NCBI RefSeq assembly: GCF_000308475.2
Contig: NZ_BAFT02000015.1
Location: forward strand, 55,225-119,224
Length of the DNA stretch: 64,000 nt
From: Nocardia brasiliensis NBRC 14402
GTDB lineage: Bacteria > Actinomycetota > Actinomycetes > Mycobacteriales > Mycobacteriaceae
Direction of reading: 5' to 3'
Shown here: one piece after another, positions 46,658-55,928 of the stretch
Layout: every line of letters starts with the position of its first letter
Position numbering within the stretch: position 1 is the first letter of the stretch
The notes under the pieces: generated by a model
Seen by the model: only the letters and a program-made list of their open reading frames with translations
The model's database searches: none
What the model was told of the DNA's origin: nothing
Program-made: the position numbers and the translations under genes

Positions 46658-48979
46658 CTAGAGTTGGCCGTGCTGGGAGTCGAAAGTTACTACGCGGCTG
46701 CCTAATTGGACTTGGGCACCGGGGATGAGTTTGACCGGGTGGCCGGGGATGGCGCGGGACCAATCCTGGTGGCCGGGTTGGCGGATGTGGGTGCCGTTGG
46801 TGGAGCCGCCGTCCACGACGGTGACATCCCAGTCGACCAAACGGATCTCGGCATGCGCGCGCGACATGCCGCCCGAGCGGTCTTCGAGGCGGACCGGGCG
46901 GGCGCCGCGCGAAACCGCTTCGGCGTGTTCGGGTTCGCGGCCGAGAACGCAATCGGCATCGAGGACGAAGGAGGTGCCGTCGTCGAGCAGTAGCAGGCCC
47001 AGGGGTGGGCGCACGCCGTCGGTCAGCACACAGGTGAGCTGATCCATCCGAATACCGCACACCGCGCAGAACGACACCCGCGGATCGTTGAGATGGTCAC
47101 GGGCACACTTGAACCCTTTGATCACCACCCCCGGATCGTTCGACGCCACCTCGGGTACGTGCGGAGTCCGCGCCGAGGTCGGCACCACGGTCTCCTGCAT
47201 ATCGATCTCCGACGCCGACCCGCCGTAATGCACCGGCCCGGAACCCCGGTCACGTACCGCCCGCTCCTGCGGTCCGGTATTCGACGGCGGCGCAACCACA
47301 TTCGACGGCTTCACCAGTCGCGGCGGTGTGACAGCCGCCGGCGGCATATACGACGTCGGCCGCTCATCGGCCACCCCGGAGTCCTGAACAGCATCACCGA
47401 AGACGCTCGAAGCCCCGCTGTCGTCCCCACCGACAGCACCCGCATCACGTTTCCCGACCGCCCCGCTGTCGCCACCGCCGGCACCTGCGTCGGTGCCGCG
47501 CGTTCCGACCGACCCGCTGTCCGCCAACGCAACGTATTTAGTAGGGGCATCACCCGCAGCGGACATGGACCTCCGCCGGCGCTCGTCTCCCCCGGGCGCG
47601 ACACTCTGCGCCGACCCGCCGCCAACCGCCCCACTTCCGGGCGAAGACCCACCTCGCCCCGCCCCCCGGGCGCCGCCCAGGGCAGAGCTGATCGCCTCAC
47701 TGTCGACATATTCCGACGGCGCGTCCCCGCCGCCTGTCTCGCTACCCCGGGCCGCCCGCTCGCTGCGAGTCGAACGGCCGGGGGCGGACTCCACGGCCGC
47801 ACTGTCCACGAATTCCGTCGGAGCATCACCCCCAGAAGGCGGCGTATTGTTCGAAGGTCGCTGATCACCTCGGGGCACAACACTTCCCGCGAACGCGGAC
47901 AGTCCACCATCGGCAGCCGCGACATACTCGGTCGGCGCGTCACCACGACCAGCCGCCACACCACCGCGATCCGTACTACGCCCAACGCCCAGCGCTGCAC
48001 CGGGTGCATCATTTTCGCTCCCGGCGGGCGGCAGGTAGGTTGCCGGTCGCTCATCGCCGCCGGACGCAACGCCACCCGAATCCGCGGATGTGGCGCTACC
48101 GCCCGACGTCGAGCCAGTGAGTTCGGCTGCCGACGGATCCCGTTCCTCGCCCTCGCGCGACTGCGAGACCTCTTGTGCGCCAACGGGGGTGCGGTAGGAA
48201 CCGGCCCGCGAATCAGGCTGGGCCGGAGCGGATTCGGCGGGCTTGCGGAGGTCTGTGGCGCTGGGCAGGGCCGCTGGCGGTGCGGTGCCGGGCCGGACGT
48301 CGGTGGGCGGGTGGCTGATTCCGGGCGGGGCGGGTGGAGGCTGGGTTGTGGCTGCCGGTGCGTTTCCGGGTACGGGCGGCGGAGCGATGTGCCGTGCCGC
48401 AGCGGACCCCGCCGCACCTTCCGCGTTCTGGATACCCCCGAGCGCCGCCTCGTTCGCGCCGAACCACAGGACGGCTCCCGCCCCCGGTGTGGTCCCCTCG
48501 GTCAACGTGAAAACCCCACGGGTCGGCAAGGTTTCGATATCGAGGCCGACTTCGTCGACGAACAGTCCGGCACCGACGGACGGAGCGGGTAGCACTACGC
48601 GGTCGACGGTGAATCCGGCTTCGCGGCCGCGCAGTATCTCGGTCCGCGGACCTGCGTCCAGGATCGCGCTCACCCCGCCGTGCAGGAAGACGGCCAGGCC
48701 GGTGTCGGTCGGGGTGAGTACCCCGAATTCGACGGCGTCCTCGTCGCCGTTTTCCAGGCTCATCAGCCAGTTGGTGGCCAGCCGCGCGACGGTTCGCCCG
48801 CTGCGGCGGGGTTCGTCGGCGGCGACCCGCCGGACGATCCCGAGCAGCGCCGTCATGGTGCGGGCCGCGATCGATGCCTGGGTCACCGGCGTCACCGACC
48901 GGTGGGCGACGACAACGACCACGCCGCCGGCGCCGGCCACCAGGTGCGCGCCGGGAAGGACCTCGATCTGCCTGTTCAC
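46658..48979 (-). CDS. FHA domain protein with zinc ribbon and repeated GDAP(T/S)xxV motifs
   Basis: 773 residues. An N-terminal globular domain (1-180) contains VHRS/LMSLENGDEDAVEFG-like sequence of unknown family. Residues 200-600 are a Gly/Ser/Pro-rich linker with GDAPTEYV (346-353), GDAPTEFV (384-391), GDAPSEYV (418-425) and GDAPTKYV (476-483). A zinc ribbon has Cys625, Cys638, Cys641 and Cys650. The C-terminal FHA domain has LGREPEHAE, SRAHAEIR and GSTNGTHI. FHA domains bind phosphothreonine, so the repeats may be kinase targets bound in cis or by partners. GTG 48979 overlaps the previous stop. Confidence 0.8.
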   Translation of the reverse strand: MNRQIEVLPGAHLVAGAGGVVVVVAHRSVTPVTQASIAARTMTALLGIVRRVAADEPRRSGRTVARLATNWLMSLENGDEDAVEFGVLTPTDTGLAVFLHGGVSAILDAGPRTEILRGREAGFTVDRVVLPAPSVGAGLFVDEVGLDIETLPTRGVFTLTEGTTPGAGAVLWFGANEAALGGIQNAEGAAGSAAARHIAPPPVPGNAPAATTQPPPAPPGISHPPTDVRPGTAPPAALPSATDLRKPAESAPAQPDSRAGSYRTPVGAQEVSQSREGEERDPSAAELTGSTSGGSATSADSGGVASGGDERPATYLPPAGSENDAPGAALGVGRSTDRGGVAAGRGDAPTEYVAAADGGLSAFAGSVVPRGDQRPSNNTPPSGGDAPTEFVDSAAVESAPGRSTRSERAARGSETGGGDAPSEYVDSEAISSALGGARGAGRGGSSPGSGAVGGGSAQSVAPGGDERRRRSMSAAGDAPTKYVALADSGSVGTRGTDAGAGGGDSGAVGKRDAGAVGGDDSGASSVFGDAVQDSGVADERPTSYMPPAAVTPPRLVKPSNVVAPPSNTGPQERAVRDRGSGPVHYGGSASEIDMQETVVPTSARTPHVPEVASNDPGVVIKGFKCARDHLNDPRVSFCAVCGIRMDQLTCVLTDGVRPPLGLLLLDDGTSFVLDADCVLGREPEHAEAVSRGARPVRLEDRSGGMSRAHAEIRLVDWDVTVVDGGSTNGTHIRQPGHQDWSRAIPGHPVKLIPGAQVQLGSRVVTFDSQHGQL

Positions 48980-49419
48980 AGGAACCTGCCACCTTGGAAT
49001 CGCCAACGATGGAACGGCACCCGCAGCGGCCCGTTCACGATGAGCCAGAACACCATCCAGGTGAGGACGAACTGGATGAGGAACGCGGTGAGCGAGGGGT
49101 GCAGGTGCTCAGGGAGCACGATGGTGGTGCGGTCCACGAGCACCCACATGAGTGCCCCCTCGTTGATCACGGTCAGGAAGCCGAACAGCGTCGGCCAGTC
49201 CTTTTCCCAGCGGAACTGTTGCAAGAAATGGTAGAGCAACTCCCACAGCACGCCGACCAGAACGGTGGCGAGCAGCACCGACAGCGTCACCCGATAGGCC
49301 TGGCCCAGGCTCAGCGAACCGGTCGGCAGCAGCGGCGTGATGAGCAAGGCGACGAAGACGCCGATCACACTCAGCGCGAGCACACGGGTCTGGATACGCC
49401 CGTTCAAGGTTGGCAGCAT
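48976..49419 (-). CDS. Membrane protein of the FHA operon
   Basis: 147 residues with about four membrane helices (VLALSVIGVFVALLITPLLP, VTLSVLLATVLVGVLWELLY, FLTVINEGALMWVLV, FLIQFVLTWMVFWLIV) and a basic tail. Unknown family. It starts 4 nt after the FAD/NAD(P)-binding protein and overlaps the FHA start by 4 nt, so the three genes are translated together. It probably anchors the other two to the membrane. Confidence 0.7.
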   Translation of the reverse strand: MLPTLNGRIQTRVLALSVIGVFVALLITPLLPTGSLSLGQAYRVTLSVLLATVLVGVLWELLYHFLQQFRWEKDWPTLFGFLTVINEGALMWVLVDRTTIVLPEHLHPSLTAFLIQFVLTWMVFWLIVNGPLRVPFHRWRFQGGRFL

Positions 49420-49423
49420 CAGC

Positions 49424-50965
49424 TCAGATCTTCTTGTTCGTAACCCATGACCACCACTGGCTCGTCGAGCGCAGCGGACCCATCCGGCGGCAGAACCCCA
49501 GCGCCGCAAGATCGTCGGCGATTTCCTGCGCGGCGATCTGCAACCCGAGGAACGTGTCGACGCCGATGAACGGGCCGCCCAGTGTGGCGCTACCGGATGC
49601 ATAGATGCGTCCGGTGCCACTTCGGGTGCCGATCAACTCGAAGGTGGTGTCGACGTCCAACCGCCCGACCGGATTCCGCCCGGCCCCGGTGTGCTCGAGT
49701 AGATCGGCGAGCAGGCGATGTTCCCGGATATCGGCTTCGAGCCCGGTGCAGTCGATGATGTAATCGACCGTCGTGTCGAACGGTTGGGTCGGCGGCGGCA
49801 CCGGCAGTTCGGCATTCACGTCCGGCAGGATCGTCGCGATTACACCTTGGCGTCCCTCCGCGGGCCGCGGGGCGCGCATGGTCCCGGCCATCACCTGATA
49901 CCACCCTTCGGCCCGGCCGCGCCGCAGCTGTTTCTGCCACGAATTCCGGATCGGGGTGTTGGTTCCCGAGATCTCCTTGTAGGCCTCGGCCCGCTGTTCG
50001 CCTTGCAGGTTGCGGATCTTCTGTTTGAGCTGCCCGCCCCATACCGATTTCGGATAGTTGAACCCCTGATACGCCCAGCCGTGCGAACCGGGTCGCCGGT
50101 TGAACACATTCTTGCCGTGCGCTTTGGCGACGTAGGTCCGGAACAGATGCAGGATCTGCGTGTTCAGGTTCAGCCGGTCGCGATCGTCGATGAGCCGCTG
50201 CAGCACCCGGCTCGCGACGATCCCGCTACCGCGGATCAGCACCGTCCCCGGTCTGCGCTGCAACGCCTGGTAGACGTGCTCGTGCGGCTCGTAGGCGTTG
50301 ACCACGCGGGTGGGATCGCGATGGGTCTCGCGATATTCCTGGAGATCGGGCAGCAACTTGAGCCCGGGATATCCCACGGCCACATGCACATAGGTGCTGC
50401 GGAACGCGATCCGTTTGGTCGGCGTCGAATCCGCGGGCGGGGTCAGGATCGTGAAATAGCCGCCGCCGTGGCGCTTGCGCACCATGCGAACCTGCCCGCG
50501 ATGCAACGAACTCGGGTATCCGATGCGATGGAATTCGCGTTCCATACCTTCGAACGCCTGCCCGGCTCGCGGCGTGTAGTAGTTCGCGAAGATGGGCTCC
50601 ACGAACACATTCCACAGCGGCTTGATCGACTTGTCTGCGAGCGCCTCGCGCACCGCATACGAGGGAAAGCCCCACATGTTGTCCGGCTCGGACGCGGAAT
50701 CGCTGCGCAGTCGCTCGCCGCGCGGGATCTGCGAGACCCGGGTGAGATATTCGTAGGAGGACCACGGATGTTGCTGCGGGCCGAGCACGGCCATCGCCTG
50801 GGCGGGCACCCCGAAGATGCGCAACGTGTCATAGGTGACGAACGAGCCGATCCCACTGCCGATCGTCACGAACGGCACATCGATCACCGGTATCCCGGCA
50901 CTGTTCAGCATGTCATCGGTCCACACGTCGGTATCGACGAGGACCTGTGTGAGATCGCCCCGCAT
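49424..50965 (-). CDS. FAD/NAD(P)-binding protein (flavin monooxygenase-like)
   Basis: 513 residues. A first Rossmann motif GSGIGSFVTYDTLR is at about residues 37-50 and a second, LIRGSGIVASRVLQRLI, lies near the middle. DYIIDCTGLEADIR and SATLGGPFIGVDTFLG are typical of FAD/NAD(P)-binding lysine/ornithine monooxygenase or FAD-dependent oxidoreductases. The substrate is not evident. First gene of the operon with the membrane protein and FHA protein; the grouping suggests a regulated membrane-associated redox activity. Confidence 0.78.
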   Translation of the reverse strand: MRGDLTQVLVDTDVWTDDMLNSAGIPVIDVPFVTIGSGIGSFVTYDTLRIFGVPAQAMAVLGPQQHPWSSYEYLTRVSQIPRGERLRSDSASEPDNMWGFPSYAVREALADKSIKPLWNVFVEPIFANYYTPRAGQAFEGMEREFHRIGYPSSLHRGQVRMVRKRHGGGYFTILTPPADSTPTKRIAFRSTYVHVAVGYPGLKLLPDLQEYRETHRDPTRVVNAYEPHEHVYQALQRRPGTVLIRGSGIVASRVLQRLIDDRDRLNLNTQILHLFRTYVAKAHGKNVFNRRPGSHGWAYQGFNYPKSVWGGQLKQKIRNLQGEQRAEAYKEISGTNTPIRNSWQKQLRRGRAEGWYQVMAGTMRAPRPAEGRQGVIATILPDVNAELPVPPPTQPFDTTVDYIIDCTGLEADIREHRLLADLLEHTGAGRNPVGRLDVDTTFELIGTRSGTGRIYASGSATLGGPFIGVDTFLGLQIAAQEIADDLAALGFCRRMGPLRSTSQWWSWVTNKKI

Positions 50966-51125
50966 TGCGGGGATGCTACCGGCCGATTCTTATGGACAAC
51001 TTGCGATTACCCTGCGGGCGCAAGCACTCCCGGCGACGCGCGGTGCGGGCCGTACGACGCGCGAGAAACCCCGGATCTGATCGAAGATGCCACGGGGGTG
51101 GGCCCGGCGGAAGTAGCATGCGGTC

Positions 51126-51521
51126 GTGGCCGACTCACTGCGGGTCCTCGTGTACAGCAACGACGCCGATACGCGGCGCCAGGTGATCCTGGCGTTGGGT
51201 AAACGGCCGCATCCGGAGCTACCGGCGCTGGACTACCTCGAAGTGGCCACCGGCCCCGTGGTGATCCAGCACATGGACGCCGGCGGCATCGATCTCGTCA
51301 TCCTCGACGGCGAGTCCACCCCGACCGGCGGGCTGGGTATCGCCAAGCAGCTCAAGGACGAAATCGAGCACTGCCCACCGGTGCTCGTGCTCACCGGCCG
51401 GCCCGACGATGCCTGGCTGGCCAATTGGTCGCGCGCCGAGGCGGCGGTCTCGCATCCGATCGATCCGATCCGGCTCACCGAGGCCGTGGTCGGCCTGCTG
51501 CGCAACCGTTCGGCAGCCTGA
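51126..51521 (+). CDS. Response regulator receiver protein (upstream of nuo)
   Basis: 131 residues forming a stand-alone receiver domain, no output domain. Acid pocket is SNDADTR, phosphorylation Asp61 (VILDGES), Thr90 (VLTGRPDD); the conserved Lys is replaced by His110 (VSHPIDP). The Mycobacterium tuberculosis nuo operon is preceded by a similar gene (Rv3143), so synteny is conserved. It may control complex I activity or expression. GTG start. Confidence 0.88.
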   Translation: MADSLRVLVYSNDADTRRQVILALGKRPHPELPALDYLEVATGPVVIQHMDAGGIDLVILDGESTPTGGLGIAKQLKDEIEHCPPVLVLTGRPDDAWLANWSRAEAAVSHPIDPIRLTEAVVGLLRNRSAA

Positions 51522-51680
51522 GCGGTTCCCCCGTACCACTTTCAGCGCGGGCATTGATGCATAGTCTGCATTGATTGAAAACAGTCCTGCCACTACATAA
51601 GCCGACGCCGAGTTGCAGACTTATCGCGGACGTCGCGCATAGAGACCTCGCCCTTGCCTGCCGCCACAGCCGATAACGTA

Positions 51681-51744
51681 GTGAGGCTCACCTAACGGCA
51701 AAACCCTGGCCACCACGCGAAACCCGCTCCGAGGAGCGGTTTTT
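51681..51744 (+). ncRNA. Possible small RNA: iron-box-like site followed by intrinsic terminator
   Basis: GTGAGGCTCACCTAAC (51681-51696) has a strong right half of a DtxR/IdeR box (AGGCTcACCTAA). Less than 50 nt later a T-tailed hairpin ends at 51744. The transcript would be too short for a gene, so it would be an iron-linked small RNA or a truncated leader. Speculative; no RNA family recognised. Confidence 0.25.
51724..51744 (+). terminator. Rho-independent terminator
   Basis: CCGCTC and GAGCGG form a 6-bp stem with CGAG loop (extendable to CCGCTCC/GGAGCGG) directly followed by TTTTT. T-tailed terminators are uncommon in such genomes. It may end the response-regulator transcript or a small RNA. 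Confidence 0.7.
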
Positions 51745-51882
51745 CACGACACCGACTGACCGGTCGACCAACGTCACGTGACAGCCCTTGCGATTACCAC
51801 CGTTTCAGTCATAAATCCGCGTCACGAATTAGATCAAACGCAGCAGTCAAAGCTGCGGCACCCAGACATATCGGTTGTAGGC

Positions 51883-51898
51883 TGTGCCCTAGCTCACA
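51883..51898. promoter_or_regulatory. CRP-family binding site upstream of nuoA
   Basis: TGTGCCCTAGCTCACA fits TGTGA-N6-TCACA with one mismatch (C for A in the left half), 172 nt upstream of nuoA. CRP/FNR regulators in mycobacteria tune respiratory genes. Confidence 0.5.
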
Positions 51899-52070
51899 GG
51901 TGCGCGGGCACAGCCATCACCCCGCGCCGAGCTGGCCATGGGGCGAGTCTGGCCGAGGCGGACAACGACGTCAGCCCGCCTCGGAAGCTGCCGTCCGGCT
52001 AACGGACGGCCCACCCGCAGGCTCCAGCCCACCCGGAGGGGGCCGGCTCACACCAAGGGAGAGGGCAGTC

Positions 52071-52451
52071 GTGAATATCGAAATGCCGACTCTTGTACTA
52101 GGCGCGGTCGCTGCGGCGTTCGCGGTGTTCACCATCATCATGGCGGCCCTCGTCGGCCCGAAGCGGTACAACCGGGCCAAACTCGAGGCTTACGAGTGCG
52201 GTATCGAACCGACCCCGCACGCCGTGGCCGGTGGCCCGGGAAACGTTACGGGCCAGCGCTTTCCGGTGAAGTACTACCTCACCGCCATGCTGTTCATCAT
52301 CTTCGACATCGAGATCGTGTTCCTCTACCCGTGGGCAGTCCACTTCGATGCACTCGGTCTCTTCGGTCTCGCCGCGATGGCGCTGTTCATCTTCAACGTG
52401 TCCGTGGCCTACGCCTACGAATGGCGGCGCGGCGGGCTCAGTTGGGACTGA
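52071..52451 (+). CDS. nuoA: NADH-quinone oxidoreductase subunit A
   Basis: 126 residues with three membrane helices. YECGIEPT and FPVKYYLTAMLFIIFDIEIVFLYPWA are the family's conserved loop and helix-2 region. Part of the membrane arm near the quinone site. GTG 52071 follows AAGGGAGAGGG. First gene of the nuoA-nuoN operon, of which A to L are visible. Confidence 0.95.
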   Translation: MNIEMPTLVLGAVAAAFAVFTIIMAALVGPKRYNRAKLEAYECGIEPTPHAVAGGPGNVTGQRFPVKYYLTAMLFIIFDIEIVFLYPWAVHFDALGLFGLAAMALFIFNVSVAYAYEWRRGGLSWD

Positions 52452-52501
52452 CTGCCGCACAGCATGTTCGGGCGACGAGTGGAAGTGAAGGTTAGTCGGA
52501 T

Positions 52502-53056
52502 ATGGGTCTCGAGGAAAAACTGCCCAGCGGCTTTCTGCTGAGCACGGTCGAAGATTTCGCCGGATATCTGCGTAAGGGCTCACTGTGGCCCGCCACCTTC
52601 GGTCTGGCCTGCTGCGCCATCGAGATGATGGCCACGGGCGCAGGCCGTTTCGACATTGCCCGCTTCGGCATGGAGGCGTTCCGCGCCTCGCCGCGGCAGG
52701 CCGATCTGATGATCGTCGCGGGCCGGGTCAGCAACAAGATGGCGCCGGTGCTGCGACAGGTCTACGACCAGATGACCGAGCCGAAATGGGTTCTCGCCAT
52801 GGGCGTTTGCGCGTCATCGGGCGGGATGTTCAACAACTACGCCATCGTGCAGGGCGTCGATCACGTCGTACCGGTCGACATCTACCTGCCCGGCTGCCCG
52901 CCGCGGCCGGAGATGCTGTTGAACGCAATCCTGACCCTGCACGCCAAGATTCAGGAGATGCCGCTCGGGGTCAATCGGGAGGAGGCCGTGCGCGCCGCCG
53001 AGCAGGCGGCCCTGGCCTCGACGCCCACCATTCGGATGGAGGGGCTGCTGCGATGA
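52502..53056 (+). CDS. nuoB: NADH-quinone oxidoreductase subunit B
   Basis: 184 residues. Carries the N2 [4Fe-4S] cluster next to the quinone site: ligands are in LACCAIEMM (two adjacent Cys), GVCASSGG and LPGCPPRPE. Sits in the peripheral arm joining NuoD. It begins 50 nt after nuoA and overlaps nuoC by 4 nt. A tail of about 30 residues after the core ([17 protein letters not shown]) is as in actinobacterial homologues. Confidence 0.96.
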   Translation: MGLEEKLPSGFLLSTVEDFAGYLRKGSLWPATFGLACCAIEMMATGAGRFDIARFGMEAFRASPRQADLMIVAGRVSNKMAPVLRQVYDQMTEPKWVLAMGVCASSGGMFNNYAIVQGVDHVVPVDIYLPGCPPRPEMLLNAILTLHAKIQEMPLGVNREEAVRAAEQAALASTPTIRMEGLLR

Positions 53057-53823
53057 CTTTCGACTCCCCCGACAACAACAACACCACCACCGCGGCGCAC
53101 GACGAGATCGATGCCGCGGCGACGGCGGGCCCGGAAGGCACGCGGCCGATCCCGGAACAACCCGACGAGGTGATCGGCACCCGGCACGGCATGTTCGGCG
53201 TGCGCGGCACCGGCGACACCTCCGGCTACGGCGGGCTCGTCCGCCCGGTCAGCCTGCCGGGCAGCTCGCCCCAGCCCTACGGCGGCTATTTCGACGAGAT
53301 CGTCGACGCGCTGCGCACCGCGCTCGACCAGGGCGGCCTGCGGTTGGAGACGGCGCTGGAGAAGATCGTCGTCTTCCGCGGCGAACTCACCCTGCACGTG
53401 CGGCGCGAACATCTCGTCGCCGTCGCACGCGCGTTACGCGACACGGCCGCACTGCGTTTCGAACTGTGCCTCGGCGTCAGCGGGGTGCACTACCCGGAAG
53501 ACGCCGACCGCGAACTGCACGCCGTGTACCCGCTCATGTCGATCACGCACAACCGGCGCCTGCGCGTGGAAGTGGCCGCGCCCGACGCCGACCCGCACAT
53601 CCCGTCGCTGTACGAGGTGTATCCGACCACCGACTGGCACGAGCGGGAAACCTACGACTTCTTCGGCATCCTCTTCGACGGGCACCCCTCGCTCACTCGA
53701 ATCCTGATGCCCGACGACTGGCGCGGTCACCCCCAGCGCAAGGACTACCCGCTCGGCGGGATCCCGGTCGAGTACAAGGGCGCGCGGATACCGCCGCCCG
53801 ACGAGCGGAGGGCGTACAACTGA
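53053..53823 (+). CDS. nuoC: NADH-quinone oxidoreductase subunit C
   Basis: 256 residues. The 30-kDa subunit core starts about residue 70 after an Asn/Thr-rich disordered N-terminus; signature [20 protein letters not shown] and [19 protein letters not shown] are intact. Structural part of the peripheral arm, bound to NuoD. ATGA overlap with nuoB; a single-base overlap with nuoD's ATG. Confidence 0.95.
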   Translation: MTFDSPDNNNTTTAAHDEIDAAATAGPEGTRPIPEQPDEVIGTRHGMFGVRGTGDTSGYGGLVRPVSLPGSSPQPYGGYFDEIVDALRTALDQGGLRLETALEKIVVFRGELTLHVRREHLVAVARALRDTAALRFELCLGVSGVHYPEDADRELHAVYPLMSITHNRRLRVEVAAPDADPHIPSLYEVYPTTDWHERETYDFFGILFDGHPSLTRILMPDDWRGHPQRKDYPLGGIPVEYKGARIPPPDERRAYN

Positions 53824-55202
53824 TGACTGCATCGCAAAACGATTCCGTGCGTAGTAGCGGGCGGGTGACGGGTGGGGCGCACGAGACCGAGCTCGAACCC
53901 GGTGCCGCCGGGCCCGAACCCACCGTCGTCACCGTCGCCGGACAGGACTGGGAAGAGGTCGCCGACTCGCTGCGCGGCGCCGGCGAGGAACGCATCGTCG
54001 TCAACATGGGCCCGCAGCACCCGTCCACGCACGGCGTGCTGCGCCTGATCCTGGAGATCGAGGGCGAAACCGTCACCGAGGCCCGCTGCGGCATCGGCTA
54101 TCTGCACACCGGCATCGAGAAGAACCTGGAATTCCGCAACTGGACCCAGGGCGTCACCTTCGTCACCCGGATGGACTACCTGTCCCCGTTCTTCAACGAG
54201 ACCGCGTACTGCCTCGGGGTGGAGAAGCTGCTCGACATCACCGACGCGATCCCGGAGCGGGTCAGCATCATTCGCGTCATGCTGATGGAACTGAACCGCA
54301 TCTCCTCGCACCTCGTGGCGCTGGCCACCGGCGGCATGGAACTGGGCGCGCTGACCCCGATGCTGTTCGGTTTCCGGGAACGCGAGCTGATCCTCGACGT
54401 CTTCGAGACGATCACCGGCCTGCGGATGAACCACGCCTACATCCGGCCCGGCGGCCTGGCCCAGGATCTGCCCGACGACGGTGTCGCCAAGGTCCGGGAA
54501 CTGCTGGCGCTCATGCCGAAACGGTTGCGCGACATGGAGCAGCTGCTCACCGCCAACCCGATCTGGAAGGCCCGCACCCAGGACATCGGCTACCTCGATC
54601 TGCAGGGTTGCATGGCGCTGGGGATCACCGGTCCGGTGCTGCGCGCCACCGGCCTGCCGCACGACCTGCGCAAGGCCCAGCCCTACTGCGGTTACGAGAA
54701 CTACGAATTCGACATCCCCACCACCACGGGCTGTGACTGCTACGGCCGCTACGTGATCCGGGTGGACGAGATGAAGGAGTCGCTCAAGATCGTCGAGCAG
54801 TGCCTGGACAAGCTGCGGCCCGGCCCGGTGATGGTGGACGACAAGAAGATCGCCTGGCCCGCCGATCTGCAGATCGGCCCGGACGGACTCGGCAACTCTC
54901 CCAAGCACATCAGCAAGATCATGGGCAGCTCGATGGAGGGCCTGATCCACCATTTCAAGCTGGTCACCGAGGGCATCCGGGTGCCGGCGGGTCAGGTGTA
55001 CACCGCCGTCGAATCGCCGCGCGGCGAACTCGGCGTGCACATGGTCAGCGACGGCGGCACCCGGCCGTTCCGGGTGCACTACCGCGACCCCTCGTTCACC
55101 AATCTGCAAGCGGTGGCGGCGACGTGTGAGGGCGGCATGGTCGCCGACGTCATCGCGTCGGTCGCCAGCATCGACCCCGTGATGGGCGGAGTAGACCGAT
55201 GA
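53823..55202 (+). CDS. nuoD: NADH-quinone oxidoreductase subunit D
   Basis: 459 residues of the 49-kDa subunit, forming the quinone pocket. [29 protein letters not shown] and the end DPVMGGVDR are family hallmarks. About 65 extra residues precede the core: [17 protein letters not shown] is a diverged copy of the N-terminal repeat of nuoG. The start overlaps the nuoC stop. The stop overlaps the nuoE start by 4 nt. Confidence 0.95.
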   Translation: MTASQNDSVRSSGRVTGGAHETELEPGAAGPEPTVVTVAGQDWEEVADSLRGAGEERIVVNMGPQHPSTHGVLRLILEIEGETVTEARCGIGYLHTGIEKNLEFRNWTQGVTFVTRMDYLSPFFNETAYCLGVEKLLDITDAIPERVSIIRVMLMELNRISSHLVALATGGMELGALTPMLFGFRERELILDVFETITGLRMNHAYIRPGGLAQDLPDDGVAKVRELLALMPKRLRDMEQLLTANPIWKARTQDIGYLDLQGCMALGITGPVLRATGLPHDLRKAQPYCGYENYEFDIPTTTGCDCYGRYVIRVDEMKESLKIVEQCLDKLRPGPVMVDDKKIAWPADLQIGPDGLGNSPKHISKIMGSSMEGLIHHFKLVTEGIRVPAGQVYTAVESPRGELGVHMVSDGGTRPFRVHYRDPSFTNLQAVAATCEGGMVADVIASVASIDPVMGGVDR

Positions 55203-55927
55203 CAGAAATACTGTTGAAGCTCAGCACGCGGCCGGAACCGTTCCAGCCGTTCATTCGCGAGCGGCTCGAACTCGACGCCAAGCAGATCATCGCCCGCTAT
55301 CCGGAGCCGCGCTCGGCGCTGCTGCCGCTGCTGCATCTGGTGCAGGCCGAGGAGGGTTGCGTCACCGGCACCGGCATCGACTTCTGTGCCGACCAGCTGG
55401 GTTTGACCGGCGCCGAGGTCACCGCCGTCGCCACCTTCTATTCGATGTACCGGCGCACCCCGACCGGCGACTACCACGTCGGCGTGTGCACCAACACGCT
55501 GTGCGCGGTGATGGGCGGCGACGCCATCCTCGCCGCGCTCGAACGGCATCTCGGCATCGCGCACGGCGACACCACCGCGGACGGCAAGATCACCCTCGAG
55601 CACGTCGAGTGCAACGCGGCCTGCGATTTCGCCCCGGTGATCATGATCAACTGGGAGTTCTTCGACAACCAGACCCCCGAATCGGCGCAGGCCCTCGTCG
55701 ACGCGCTGCGCGCGGGTCAGCAGGTGACGCCGACCCGGGGCGCGCCGCTGTGCACGTTCAAGGAGACCGCGCGCATCCTCGCCGGCTTCCCGGACGAGCG
55801 GCCCGGTGTGCTCGACGGCGCGGCGGGCCCGGCCACGCTGGCGGGACTGGAAGTCGCGCGCGAGCAGCGCATGACCGCCCCCGATCCCGCGCAAACCTCG
55901 GTACTGCAACAGGATTCGGAGGCCTGA
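55199..55927 (+). CDS. nuoE: NADH-quinone oxidoreductase subunit E
   Basis: 242 residues, 24-kDa subunit. The [2Fe-2S] N1a ligands are in CTNTLC and CNAAC. Takes part in electron input with NuoF. ATGA overlap with nuoD; one base separates it from nuoF. The C-terminal 50 or so residues past the fold are low-complexity and specific to actinobacteria. Confidence 0.95.
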   Translation: MTEILLKLSTRPEPFQPFIRERLELDAKQIIARYPEPRSALLPLLHLVQAEEGCVTGTGIDFCADQLGLTGAEVTAVATFYSMYRRTPTGDYHVGVCTNTLCAVMGGDAILAALERHLGIAHGDTTADGKITLEHVECNAACDFAPVIMINWEFFDNQTPESAQALVDALRAGQQVTPTRGAPLCTFKETARILAGFPDERPGVLDGAAGPATLAGLEVAREQRMTAPDPAQTSVLQQDSEA

Positions 55928-55928
55928 C

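Larger units (their letters stand above)
51522..52070. other. 549-bp regulatory region between the response regulator and nuoA
   Basis: No protein gene. It contains a DtxR-like half-box, an intrinsic terminator with a T-run, a GTCACGTGAC palindrome (51773-51782), a CRP-like site, and an inverted repeat GGCTGTGCCC/GGGCACAGCC (51880-51915) that overlaps the CRP-like site. The length and density of signals suggest complex control of nuo. Confidence 0.7.
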
